A stretch of DNA of 64,000 nt from positions 62,001-126,000 of the forward strand of contig NZ_JAQBOD010000018.1 of the NCBI RefSeq assembly GCF_028288205.1, in the 5' to 3' direction. Origin of the DNA: Mucilaginibacter sp. (GTDB taxonomy: Bacteria > Bacteroidota > Bacteroidia > Sphingobacteriales > Sphingobacteriaceae). Under the pieces are notes generated by a model. That model saw only the letters and a list, made by a program, of their open reading frames with translations. It was not told the DNA's origin and searched no databases. Of the stretch, positions 41,864-49,593 are shown in pieces. Within the stretch, counting starts at the first letter, position 1. The number at the start of each line of letters is the position of its first letter. Position numbers and translations under genes: made by a program.

Positions 41864-42718
41864 ATGAACATTAAAAGATCAGGCTATTACTTAATAGCGT
41901 TATTCATGGCTGCTTTTTTTTTAAGTACATCATGTAAAAAAAACAAGTCCCAGGCTAACATGCCGACTGTTGTAACCGGTTTACAGTTAACTAATACTGC
42001 CAAACTTGGTGCTGTTATCACCGATAATCTTGGTAAATCTGTTTACTTTTTTTCTAAAGATGCCGCCGCGACATCAGTATGTACCGGTACTTGCGCGGTT
42101 ACCTGGCCGCCATTCTATAAAGAGAACCCTACTATAGGCACTGGTTTAGCCGCTACAGATTTTGGTGTAATAACCCGCACCGATGGCGCCAAGCAAACCA
42201 CCTACAAAGGCTGGCCGCTATATTATTATTCGTTGGATGTTAATGCGGGCGATACCAATGGCGACGCGTTTGTCAATCTTTGGGCCGTTGGGAAAGCAGA
42301 TTATACGGTAATGTTTGCCAATGCCCAACTTGTTGGCCTTGATGGCGTGCAATATAACGACCAGGGCGTTGCGGCCACAGTTTCGTCGCAGTACATTACC
42401 GACCCGGCCGGCCATACGCTTTACATGTTTAGCAAAGATACCCATAACACCAATACCTTTACCAAAGCAGATCTGAGTAACGATACAGTTTGGCCAATGG
42501 ATCAGGTTATGGCTGTAGGCAGCATACCTACCGTTTTAGACAAAACACAGTTTACTACTATTAACGTTTTTGGTAAAACACAACTGGTATACAAGGGCCA
42601 TCCGCTATATTTATTGGGGCAGGACGCACTAACACGTGGCAGCACCAAGGGCGTGAGTTTCCCAATACCGGGTGCCGCTATCTGGAAGGTAACTAATAGC
42701 ACTACGGTTGTTTTATAA
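41864..42718 (+). CDS. Lipoprotein with PF03640-type secreted repeats
   Basis: This 284-residue lipoprotein has the lipobox FFLSTSCKKN. Two copies of the secreted repeat of unknown function (PF03640) follow. The first is LGAVITDNLGKSVYFFSKDAA with VCTGTCAVTWPPF and TYKGWPLYYYSLD. The second is STQYITDPAGHTLYMFSKDT-like with NDTVWPMDQVM and VYKGHPLYLLGQD. In other bacteria such repeats occur in lipoproteins associated with electron transfer or outer-surface roles, but no function is known to me. It is followed by a GCGGATAG/CTATCCG terminator. Confidence 0.88.
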   Translation: MNIKRSGYYLIALFMAAFFLSTSCKKNKSQANMPTVVTGLQLTNTAKLGAVITDNLGKSVYFFSKDAAATSVCTGTCAVTWPPFYKENPTIGTGLAATDFGVITRTDGAKQTTYKGWPLYYYSLDVNAGDTNGDAFVNLWAVGKADYTVMFANAQLVGLDGVQYNDQGVAATVSSQYITDPAGHTLYMFSKDTHNTNTFTKADLSNDTVWPMDQVMAVGSIPTVLDKTQFTTINVFGKTQLVYKGHPLYLLGQDALTRGSTKGVSFPIPGAAIWKVTNSTTVVL

Positions 42719-42741
42719 ATAGGTTATATAAATAATGTTGG

Positions 42742-42776
42742 CGGATAGTTGGCAATGCCGGCTATCCGTTTTTTTT
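42742..42776 (+). terminator. Intrinsic terminator after the PF03640 lipoprotein gene
   Basis: CGGATAG and CTATCCG form the outer stem, GGCAATGCCGG a second, inner hairpin, and TTTTTTTT follows. The distance to the stop codon (24 nt) fits rho-independent termination. Confidence 0.85.
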
Positions 42777-43010
42777 GAAGTAACCTAATCATAGCGGATC
42801 GTTATTCAAAGGTGCTTAGCTATCACTCTGCCGGGGCAAGAAATCGAGCCGTACGGATTAAACCACAAAGCAGGGCGCCTGCAATAGGGGGACCGAATAG
42901 TGTCGCTTAAAATCATTCGCTGGTCGCTTAATTAGTCTGGGTGGTCTACTTTAATTTTTTAGTGCGTTCTTTTTCAACATCTTGCAGCGTTAATAAAAAC
43001 ACGCGCTCAC

Positions 43011-44276
43011 ATGAGTAATCCGGTTTTTCGTGCCTTTTTTTCTTTATTGTTGTTCCTGCTGGTGTACCAGGTTCATGCACAGCAAGGTATTATCAGCATT
43101 AGCGGTAAAATAACCGCTTCGGAAGACGCGCAGCCCGTACATCAGGCCGGTGTAAGTATTAACAGGAAAGGCATTGGTACAGCTACTAATTCTGCCGGAA
43201 TGTTCGCTTTAATTATACCTGCCGCCAACCTGACCGATACTTTAAAAATTTCATGTATCGGCTTTAAAACCAAACTATTGCCAATAACCGACTTAAAGAA
43301 CGGTGAGCAACTGAACATCGTTTTAGAAAAAAGCACCACCGAACTAAAAGAGGTTACTATTACCTACTATAACGCGTTAAAGATTATACAAAAAGCTATT
43401 GACCGCATACCCGAAAATTACATTAATCATCCGCATATTCTGCGTGGCTTTTACCGCATGTATACTTATAATAACAATACTCCACTGCAATTATCAGAGG
43501 CGGTTTTTGATGTTTATAATTTTGGCTATGCTGACGCGCACGCGGATGTTTTCCGATTGATAAAGGCAAGAAACGAAAAAAACGACCGTGATTTTAATTC
43601 GCTGGAGTTTGCACAAAAACCCAACAACATTTTTGAAGAGGATGTTGTAAATCACCTGCATGCTTGTGGATTTCTGAATGAAGAAGGATTAACCAAACAC
43701 CAATTTGAAGTTAACGGCATTGTAGACATTAAAGGCTACCAGGCCTATGAAATTGTTTTTAAAGAAAAACCGGGATCGGGCGAGAAAACCTATCGCGGCC
43801 GGATGTATATTGATTCCAAAACATACGCGTTCATCTATTTTGATTTTGGTTTGAGCCCTTCGGGATTGAACGACCCGGGGTCAGGAAATTCTGTCGAACG
43901 GTCGCTGATGAGAACAGGCAATGTCGGGATCGGTTTAATGCTTGACAATTCTAAGGTGAGCTACCAGGAGGTGGGAAACAAGTGGGTGCTTTCGGGTGTA
44001 GAGGGCGACAATTCTTTAGCTATCAAAGACCCGGTGCTAAAGTACGACTACACAGCTCACGTAAAATTCAATTACCAGATAACCGCCGTAGATACTACCC
44101 AAAAAGAATCCTTCAATTCAAAAATAGGCCGTAACGACAACATCAACGCCTATAAAAGCAATGGCGACGAAAAGTTTTGGAAGGATTATAATATTCTTTT
44201 GTCCGATTACGATACTGAAGATATTTTTAAGCAGATAAAAGCCATTAATAAAGCAATCAAGGAAAAAGGTAAGTGA
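43011..44276 (+). CDS. Secreted protein with N-terminal carboxypeptidase-regulatory-like domain
   Basis: This 421-residue protein has a signal peptide (FRAFFSLLLFLLVYQVHAQ) and then a carboxypeptidase-regulatory-like (CarboxypepD_reg, PF13715) domain: ISISGKITASEDAQPVHQAG, GTATNSAGMFALI and LKISCIGFKTK. A longer C-terminal domain with YNALKIIQKAIDRIPENYINH and PHILRGFYRMYTY resembles the DUF5686-like envelope proteins of Bacteroidota (TonB-dependent-receptor-like N-terminus without a barrel). The C-terminus is helical and basic. The protein is probably periplasmic or outer-membrane-associated. There is no operon partner. Confidence 0.8.
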   Translation: MSNPVFRAFFSLLLFLLVYQVHAQQGIISISGKITASEDAQPVHQAGVSINRKGIGTATNSAGMFALIIPAANLTDTLKISCIGFKTKLLPITDLKNGEQLNIVLEKSTTELKEVTITYYNALKIIQKAIDRIPENYINHPHILRGFYRMYTYNNNTPLQLSEAVFDVYNFGYADAHADVFRLIKARNEKNDRDFNSLEFAQKPNNIFEEDVVNHLHACGFLNEEGLTKHQFEVNGIVDIKGYQAYEIVFKEKPGSGEKTYRGRMYIDSKTYAFIYFDFGLSPSGLNDPGSGNSVERSLMRTGNVGIGLMLDNSKVSYQEVGNKWVLSGVEGDNSLAIKDPVLKYDYTAHVKFNYQITAVDTTQKESFNSKIGRNDNINAYKSNGDEKFWKDYNILLSDYDTEDIFKQIKAINKAIKEKGK

Positions 44277-44499
44277 AGAAACCGTTGCTGAAAGCACGAG
44301 GAGTGTTCCATTTTTAGTGAGCGGGAATGAATCGGAAATCTGCCATTTGTTTCTCCTCGCAAAGTATCAATGCTGTTTAAAGATAAGGCTAAGAAATTGC
44401 TTTTCCTAATTGTATTGCAGAACATATTATAGTTAAGGGCAACGACCGATATCAGCGAATTATCAAGATTCTGGTTTATAAGAACCTTTTTTATAAATA

Positions 44500-44639
44500 T
44501 CCCATATGGGAATATTTTAGCAGCACGCGGTTTTACTATATCGTATGAATAAAAAAGCCTTCAGAAGTTACCTAAAGGCTTTTACGATAGGCGTTTTCTA
44601 TCCGATAGAAAAAATTCCTGATAAAAATCCCATATGGGA
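44500..44639. repeat. TCCCATATGGGA palindrome pair flanking hairpins near the tRNA remnant
   Basis: The perfect 12-bp palindrome TCCCATATGGGA occurs at 44500-44511 and 44628-44639. The 116 bp between them hold a terminator-like hairpin (44551-44584) and a TTTTCTATC/GATAGAAAA palindrome. The second copy lies directly beside the tRNA-like remnant. This could be a trace of site-specific insertion or a regulatory pair. Confidence 0.6.
44551..44584 (-). terminator. Terminator-like hairpin
   Basis: AAAAGCCTT and AAGGCTTTT form a stem with a loop containing CAGAAGTTACCT, with A/T runs at both ends. It could stop transcription on the minus strand after the tRNA-like remnant. Confidence 0.65.
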
Positions 44640-44645
44640 TAAATG

Positions 44646-44715
44646 TGGGAATTACCGGGTTCGAACCAGTGACACTTCCGATGTAAAATCGGGGACGCTC
44701 TGAACCAGCGTAGAC
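44646..44715 (-). pseudogene. tRNA-like remnant with intact T-arm but lost acceptor stem
   Basis: On the minus strand GCTGGTTCAGAGCG, CCGATTTTACATCGG and ACTGGTTCGAACCCGGT are recognisable as D-, anticodon- and T-arm regions closely similar to the nearby tRNA-Val. The 3' acceptor strand AATTCCCA has no partner at the 5' end (TTTTACGTCT), and the D-stem is shifted. The anticodon loop would not give a clear tRNA identity. This looks like a decayed duplicate of tRNA-Val, or the copy left by an integrative element. Confidence 0.7.
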
Positions 44716-44722
44716 GTAAAAC

Positions 44723-44750
44723 AAAAAAGCCTAACATTTCTGTTAGGCTT
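44723..44750 (-). terminator. Intrinsic terminator of tRNA-Val
   Basis: AAGCCTAACA and TGTTAGGCTT (minus strand) form a 10-bp stem with a GAAA loop, followed by a T-tract, immediately 3' of the tRNA-Val. Confidence 0.85.
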
Positions 44751-44754
44751 GATG

Positions 44755-44829
44755 TGGGAGTTACTGGGTTCGAACCAGTGACCCTCTGCTTGTAAGGCAG
44801 ATGCTCTGAACCAGCTGAGCTAAACTCCC
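44755..44829 (-). tRNA. tRNA-Val (anticodon TAC)
   Basis: On the minus strand the sequence folds as a full tRNA: acceptor GGGAGTT pairing with AACTCCC, then the discriminator A; D-arm GCTCAGCTGGTTCAGAGC; anticodon loop CTTACAA (anticodon TAC) on a TCTGC/GCAGA stem; T-arm CTGGTTCGAACCCAG. CCA is not encoded. The terminator follows directly. Confidence 0.95.
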
Positions 44830-44995
44830 GTTGTTTTGGGATTGCAAATATAGGATGATTGAGCAACTCTTCAAAATAAAAATGAAATAAGGCTGGTATG
44901 TTTTGATTATCAACACCTAATCATGGTTTTAAAGCTTAATTTTTTTACTGTTTATGGGTCAAAGCAATTAAATGTAGCCTATAGGTGTTAAGACT

Positions 44996-45025
44996 TTTGT
45001 TATAGGTTATAACCCCTTATATTTG
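44996..45025 (+). promoter_or_regulatory. Promoter and possible operator of the metal-efflux regulator operon
   Basis: TTTG (44996-44999) and TATATTTG (45018-45025) are 18 nt apart, the best -33/-7 match in the window. Between them sits the palindrome GGTTATAACC within TATAGGTTATAACC. The location, between the two boxes, fits a binding site for the response regulator or a repressor. ATAGGTTATA recurs, inverted, at 52902-52911. Confidence 0.6.
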
Positions 45026-45037
45026 TTTAATTACGGT

Positions 45038-45718
45038 ATGGCGCAAATTTTTTTAGTTGAAGATGAAGAACGTGTAGCTGCTTTTTTAAAAAAAGCGCTC
45101 GAAGAAAACGGTCATTTAGTAGATATTATCACTGATGGTGCCGAAGCGATAAAGAAATTCCCGCATAAACTCTATGATCTGATTATACTGGATGTAATGT
45201 TACCTTATTTAACCGGTATTGAAGTTTGCCGCCATATTCGCCAAAAGGATAAAAAAATACCTATACTTATACTAACTGCATTAAACAGTGTAGATGATAA
45301 GGTAAATGGATTAAATATCGGGGCCGATGATTATTTAGTGAAACCATTCCATCTAAAAGAACTGCAGGCAAGGATAGATGCATTGCTTAGGCGTAATTCA
45401 TCAAATTTGGCACAAGTTATTGCACTGGGTGATATTACACTCAATACTTCCAATAATACCGCCGAACGGGCTGGCCGGAAAATAATTTTAACAAATAAAG
45501 AATATGCCCTGCTGGAATTATTGATGAATAACAACGACAAAATTTTATCCAGGCAAACTATTGCCGAAAAAGTATGGGGAATTGCCTTTGATACAGGTAC
45601 TAACGTGGTAGATGTTTACATTAACTACCTGCGTAATAAAATAGAAAAAGGATTTACCGAAAAATACATCCACACAGTAATAGGCAAAGGGTATATATTT
45701 AAAACAGAACAGATTTAA
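45038..45718 (+). CDS. OmpR-family response regulator of the metal-efflux operon
   Basis: The start is placed at 45038 (MAQIFLVEDEERVAAFL), giving 226 residues. The receiver has the phosphoacceptor Asp-52 (LIILDVMLPY), the switch Thr/Ser in LILTALNS and Lys in YLVKPFHLKELQ. The C-terminal winged-helix domain ends with GTNVVDVYINYLRNKIE and VIGKGYIF, typical of CusR/CzcR-type regulators. The kinase gene starts 2 nt after its stop, and an efflux pump is encoded just downstream. Together this supports control of metal efflux in response to periplasmic metal. Confidence 0.95.
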   Translation: MAQIFLVEDEERVAAFLKKALEENGHLVDIITDGAEAIKKFPHKLYDLIILDVMLPYLTGIEVCRHIRQKDKKIPILILTALNSVDDKVNGLNIGADDYLVKPFHLKELQARIDALLRRNSSNLAQVIALGDITLNTSNNTAERAGRKIILTNKEYALLELLMNNNDKILSRQTIAEKVWGIAFDTGTNVVDVYINYLRNKIEKGFTEKYIHTVIGKGYIFKTEQI

Positions 45719-45719
45719 G

Positions 45720-47084
45720 GTGAAAATAAAGAACAGGCTTTCGCTTTATTTTACCCTAATTGGCTCGGGCGTATTGCTGGTGGTCATGATTACTCTTTAT
45801 CTTTCGGTTTATGCTATTGTACATAGTCACTTTTATACCCAGTTAAAAGATCGCGCCAATATAGCAGCCCAGCTTTACCTGGAAGCAGATGAAATTGCCC
45901 CCGACTCTTTAAGCAGGCTTCGAAACAGGTTTCTTAAAAATTTACCGGGCGAAATAATAAGGTTATATGACAGTCGTAATAGTGCGGCATTTATAAGTGA
46001 CAAACACCAATATTGGGATAACAAAACAATAGATGCTGTAAGAAAGCACAAGTATTTGCAATATAGTAATCAAAATTACCAGGTAGTTGGAATTTATTAT
46101 AAAGACAACCAGGGTAATTTTGTTATTCTCGTGTCTGCAGAAGATACGGAAGGAAAACATGAATTGAGCTCGATACTCCAAACAATGGTCATCCTTTTTT
46201 TAATAGTAGCTGTAATTTTATTTTTAATAAGCCAATGGTTGGCAAAAAACACACTTTCGCCAATAAAAAATGTGGTGAACCAAATGCAGCTGATAAAATC
46301 CACCAATCTTCATCTGCGGGTAAATGAAGGTAAGGGCAATGATGAAATAAGCGAGCTGGCACATAATTTTAACCGGTTACTTGAACATCTTGAAAATGCT
46401 TTTGAGATGCAAAAAACCTATGTGACTAATGCATCACATGAATTGCGTACCCCGATAACCAGTATTATTGGCGAAGTAGAACTGGCTTTGAGTAAAGAAC
46501 GAAGTACGACAGAAAATAAAAAGACCCTGCAACTGGTGCTGGAAGAATCTGAAAGATTAAGAGATACGATATCGGGCTTAATGGAACTGGCACAGGTAGA
46601 TATGGATTACACCATTGCTCAACAAAGCCCTGTAAGAATAGATGAGTTATTATGGGAGATACAGGAGTACTGGGCCAATAAAGCCGGGGCAGGGATATTG
46701 AAAATAAATATTGAGCACATGCCTAAGGATGAATCAACGCTAACCATTCCGGCTAATTATCAATTGCTTTTTATCGCTCTAAATAACCTTATTGGAAATG
46801 CCTTTAAGTTTTCAGGCAAAAAACCGGTTACCTGTAATTTTTATGCGGATGAATTGCTAATACGTATACAAATTATTGATTCGGGCATTGGCATACCTCA
46901 TGATGATATAGAGTTGGTTTTTAAATCATTCTACAGGGGTAATAACTCCCGCAGTTTTGCCGGCAATGGTATAGGGTTGTATGTTACCCAAAAAATTATT
47001 CAATTATTCAACGGTACGCTTAATATTGAATCTGTAGAAAACCAGGGCACCAGCATAACCGTAAACTTTAACAGATCAAATTAA
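45720..47084 (+). CDS. Sensor histidine kinase of the metal-efflux operon
   Basis: The GTG start at 45720 gives a 454-residue kinase (MKIKNRLSLYFTLIGSGVLL). Two membrane spans (about residues 10-30 and 155-172) enclose a periplasmic sensor of ~120 residues. A HAMP domain follows (NTLSPIKNVVNQMQLIKSTN). The H-box is NASHELRTPITSIIGEVE (His about 240), and the ATPase domain has N, G1 and G2 boxes in NNLIGNAFKFSG, DSGIGIPHDDIELVF and GNGIGLYVTQKII. The architecture is that of CusS/CzcS metal-sensing kinases. No obvious metal-ligand cluster could be picked in the sensor. Confidence 0.95.
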   Translation: MKIKNRLSLYFTLIGSGVLLVVMITLYLSVYAIVHSHFYTQLKDRANIAAQLYLEADEIAPDSLSRLRNRFLKNLPGEIIRLYDSRNSAAFISDKHQYWDNKTIDAVRKHKYLQYSNQNYQVVGIYYKDNQGNFVILVSAEDTEGKHELSSILQTMVILFLIVAVILFLISQWLAKNTLSPIKNVVNQMQLIKSTNLHLRVNEGKGNDEISELAHNFNRLLEHLENAFEMQKTYVTNASHELRTPITSIIGEVELALSKERSTTENKKTLQLVLEESERLRDTISGLMELAQVDMDYTIAQQSPVRIDELLWEIQEYWANKAGAGILKINIEHMPKDESTLTIPANYQLLFIALNNLIGNAFKFSGKKPVTCNFYADELLIRIQIIDSGIGIPHDDIELVFKSFYRGNNSRSFAGNGIGLYVTQKIIQLFNGTLNIESVENQGTSITVNFNRSN

Positions 47085-47124
47085 AATTCTAATACCATTC
47101 TAATTTAGCGCTTTAAGCATAGTT

Positions 47125-47132
47125 TAATTTTG
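47125..47132 (+). promoter_or_regulatory. TAnnTTTG -7 box before the TolC-family gene
   Basis: TAATTTTG lies 17 nt before the ATG at 47150. The efflux structural genes might be transcribed from here as well as from the regulator promoter. Confidence 0.4.
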
Positions 47133-47149
47133 TCCCTTTAAAATTAACT

Positions 47150-48427
47150 ATGCGTTTTAAACTTGGTCTTTTTATTTTACCCCTATTTTTTCATATAACA
47201 GCTTTTAAAGCACAGGCCCAGACTGATACCCTTTCTTTAAATTTTCAGGATGCCGAAAAACAATTTTTAGCTAACAACCTAAGTTTACTTGCTCAAAAAT
47301 ATAATATAGAAGCATCAAAAGCTTTAATAGCCCAGGCAAAGCTATGGGATAACCCGGTACTAAGCACCGACCAGAATATTCACGATGGCAGCAGCAAAAA
47401 GTTTTTTTACCATAACAGCAATCTGGGCCAGGGGCAGGTGTTTGTGCAGCTTAGCCAGGTATTTACAACTGCCGGCAAACGGGGCAAACAGGTACAGGTA
47501 GCAAAGGATAATGCACAGGTGCAGCAAGCTGCTTTTAATGACCTGATGCGTAACCTGCACTATAACCTGCAGTTAGATTTTAGCCAGCTGGCTAATCTGA
47601 TGGATCAGGCTAAGGTATACCAGATGGAAATAAGCTCGGCTGCTAACCTTGTTAACGGCATCCAAAAATCGTTTGATGCAGGCAATACTTCTATGAAGGA
47701 CCTGATAAGGCTAAAAGCGCTGTTATTTGGCCTGCAAAATGATAGGATAGACAATAGCCGGCAAATTAACGACCTGCAAACCGAACTTAAGACGCTGTTA
47801 GGCGCTAAGGAAACAACGTATATTACCCCTGTTATAAATAATCAAGCAAGCCAATCGATCGGGCTGGATATTCCGGCCCTGATCGAGCAGGCTAAAGCTA
47901 ACCGTGCCGATTATTTATCTAATCAATACCAGCTTAACGCGGCAACACACGATTTGGCTTATCAAAAAGCGCTGGCTGTTCCGGATATAACCTTAGGCGT
48001 ATCTTATGATAAAAACAGCAGTTACGCTCCTAATTATTACGGTTTGCAAATAGGGTTGCCTCTTCCTTTTTTTAACCGAAACCAGGGGAATATCAAATCT
48101 GCAACATATAACATAAAGAGCCAGGAAAGTACATTAAAAGATAATGAGCTGAGGCTTAAAAATGAAGTTGTATCAGCCGCAAAACAATACCAGCTAACAC
48201 AGGAGTTGTTTTCAACCCAGCAAGCCGAGTTTAATGAGCAGTATGATAAATTGTTTAACAATATGCTTAAAAGCTTTAAGGAAAGGCAGATAGGCTTAAT
48301 TGAATTTATTGATTTTTTTGACACTTATAAAGACACCAAGCTTAAAATATTACAACAGCAATACAACCTGCAAAAAGCAATTGCTGATTTAAACTTCGCC
48401 ACCGGGACAACCATAATAAAGCCTTAA
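47150..48427 (+). CDS. TolC-family outer membrane efflux protein (CzcC/CusC-like)
   Basis: This outer-membrane channel of the tripartite pump has 425 residues. A signal peptide (LFILPLFFHITAFKAQAQ) precedes two long helical repeats of the TolC fold. LANNLSLLAQKYNIEASKAL and LAYQKALAVPDITLGVSYD are recognisable family segments; the second copy begins near residue 235 (IPALIEQAKANRADYLSNQY). The C-terminus FFDTYKDTKLKILQQQYNLQKAIADLNFATGT is typical of CzcC-type members. It follows the kinase by 65 bp, and the membrane-fusion gene starts 25 bp later. Confidence 0.92.
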   Translation: MRFKLGLFILPLFFHITAFKAQAQTDTLSLNFQDAEKQFLANNLSLLAQKYNIEASKALIAQAKLWDNPVLSTDQNIHDGSSKKFFYHNSNLGQGQVFVQLSQVFTTAGKRGKQVQVAKDNAQVQQAAFNDLMRNLHYNLQLDFSQLANLMDQAKVYQMEISSAANLVNGIQKSFDAGNTSMKDLIRLKALLFGLQNDRIDNSRQINDLQTELKTLLGAKETTYITPVINNQASQSIGLDIPALIEQAKANRADYLSNQYQLNAATHDLAYQKALAVPDITLGVSYDKNSSYAPNYYGLQIGLPLPFFNRNQGNIKSATYNIKSQESTLKDNELRLKNEVVSAAKQYQLTQELFSTQQAEFNEQYDKLFNNMLKSFKERQIGLIEFIDFFDTYKDTKLKILQQQYNLQKAIADLNFATGTTIIKP

Positions 48428-48452
48428 CTAACTATTGATAATGTACATGATA

Positions 48453-49550
48453 ATGAAAAGAGAAACGTTTTTGATTGGTCTCTCCGGGTTGATGCTTTTA
48501 GCCGCATGCAGCCAAAAAAAAACAGATGCGCCCGAGAGTAAGCAGGTATGCGTAAGTGATTCTTTGCAAAAAATGATTACCATAGATACCGCGAAAACCA
48601 GCACCATGAAGGATGAGCTTAGCCTTTCGGGCGAAGTTTCAAACGATGATAACAACGTGGTAAAAGTCTTTCCTTTTTCAAGCGGGCAGGTTATAGCTGT
48701 AAAAGTATCCCTGGGCGATAAAGTAACAAAAGGGCAAACCCTTGCCATAATGCGCAGTGCCGATGTAGCCGGTAATTATACCGACCTGTCTTCTACCCAG
48801 TCTGATGTAGCGGTAGCAAAACGGCAATTAAGCCAGGCCGAATCATTATATAAAAATGGTATCTCGAGCGAACGTGAATATACGGAAGCTCAAGAAAATT
48901 ATAATAAGGCAATAGCGGCAAACCGTAAAATAAAGCAGCAGCTTACTATAAACGGCGGGGGCAATACCAGCGAGAATGGAACGCTGGTTATAAAAGCACC
49001 GCAAAGTGGATACATTGTTGAGAAAAATATAACATCCGGCAGTTTTATCCGCCAGGATAATAGCGGCAGTATGTTCACCATATCCAATATGAAAGATGTA
49101 TGGATATGGGCCAATGTTTTTGAATCAGACATCAGCAAGATTAAAACAGGCTATACTGCTAAAATAACTACCGTAGCCTATCCCGGCAAAGTATTTACGG
49201 GCAAGGTTAACGAAATAAGTTCGGTATTAGACCCTGATAATAAAGTAATGAAGATAAAGATAGCATTACCCAATCCGGACATGTTGCTGAAACCGGCAAT
49301 GTTTACCAACGTAGTTGTCACTAATAATGAAAATGAGCAGGCGGTTTCTGTTCCGGCAAAGGCTATTGTTTTTGATAGCAGTAAGAATTATATAGTGATA
49401 TACAATGGCAAGTGCAACCTACAGGTACGCGAAGTTGGTGTTATTAAAATTGTTAATGATATAGCCTACATAGCATCGGGCTTAAAACCCGGCGAAAGGG
49501 TTATATCAAAAAACCAATTGCTACTGTATGAGGCCCTAAGCGGCAATTAA
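48453..49550 (+). CDS. czcB: RND efflux periplasmic adaptor (CzcB-like lipoprotein)
   Basis: The start is placed at 48453 (MKRETFLIGLSGLMLLAACSQKK), since it gives a clean lipoprotein signal with lipobox LAAC. The product is 365 residues. The HlyD/CusB-type adaptor layout is present: barrel-sandwich halves (GQVIAVKVSLGDKVTKGQTL and GTLVIKAPQSGYIVEKNITSG), a coiled-coil hairpin (SSTQSDVAVAKRQLSQAESLYKNGISSEREYTEAQENYNKAI) and a beta-barrel (VWIWANVFESDISKIKTGY). It links the RND pump to the outer-membrane channel. The next gene is the pump. Confidence 0.93.
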   Translation: MKRETFLIGLSGLMLLAACSQKKTDAPESKQVCVSDSLQKMITIDTAKTSTMKDELSLSGEVSNDDNNVVKVFPFSSGQVIAVKVSLGDKVTKGQTLAIMRSADVAGNYTDLSSTQSDVAVAKRQLSQAESLYKNGISSEREYTEAQENYNKAIAANRKIKQQLTINGGGNTSENGTLVIKAPQSGYIVEKNITSGSFIRQDNSGSMFTISNMKDVWIWANVFESDISKIKTGYTAKITTVAYPGKVFTGKVNEISSVLDPDNKVMKIKIALPNPDMLLKPAMFTNVVVTNNENEQAVSVPAKAIVFDSSKNYIVIYNGKCNLQVREVGVIKIVNDIAYIASGLKPGERVISKNQLLLYEALSGN

Positions 49551-49593
49551 GCTACTATCACTGCACTTAACTATTTACATTCAAGCCATTACA

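Noticed and set aside
44582-44866. 94-aa reverse ORF over the tRNA region
   Set aside because: It is a shadow of the tRNA-Val and its decayed copy.
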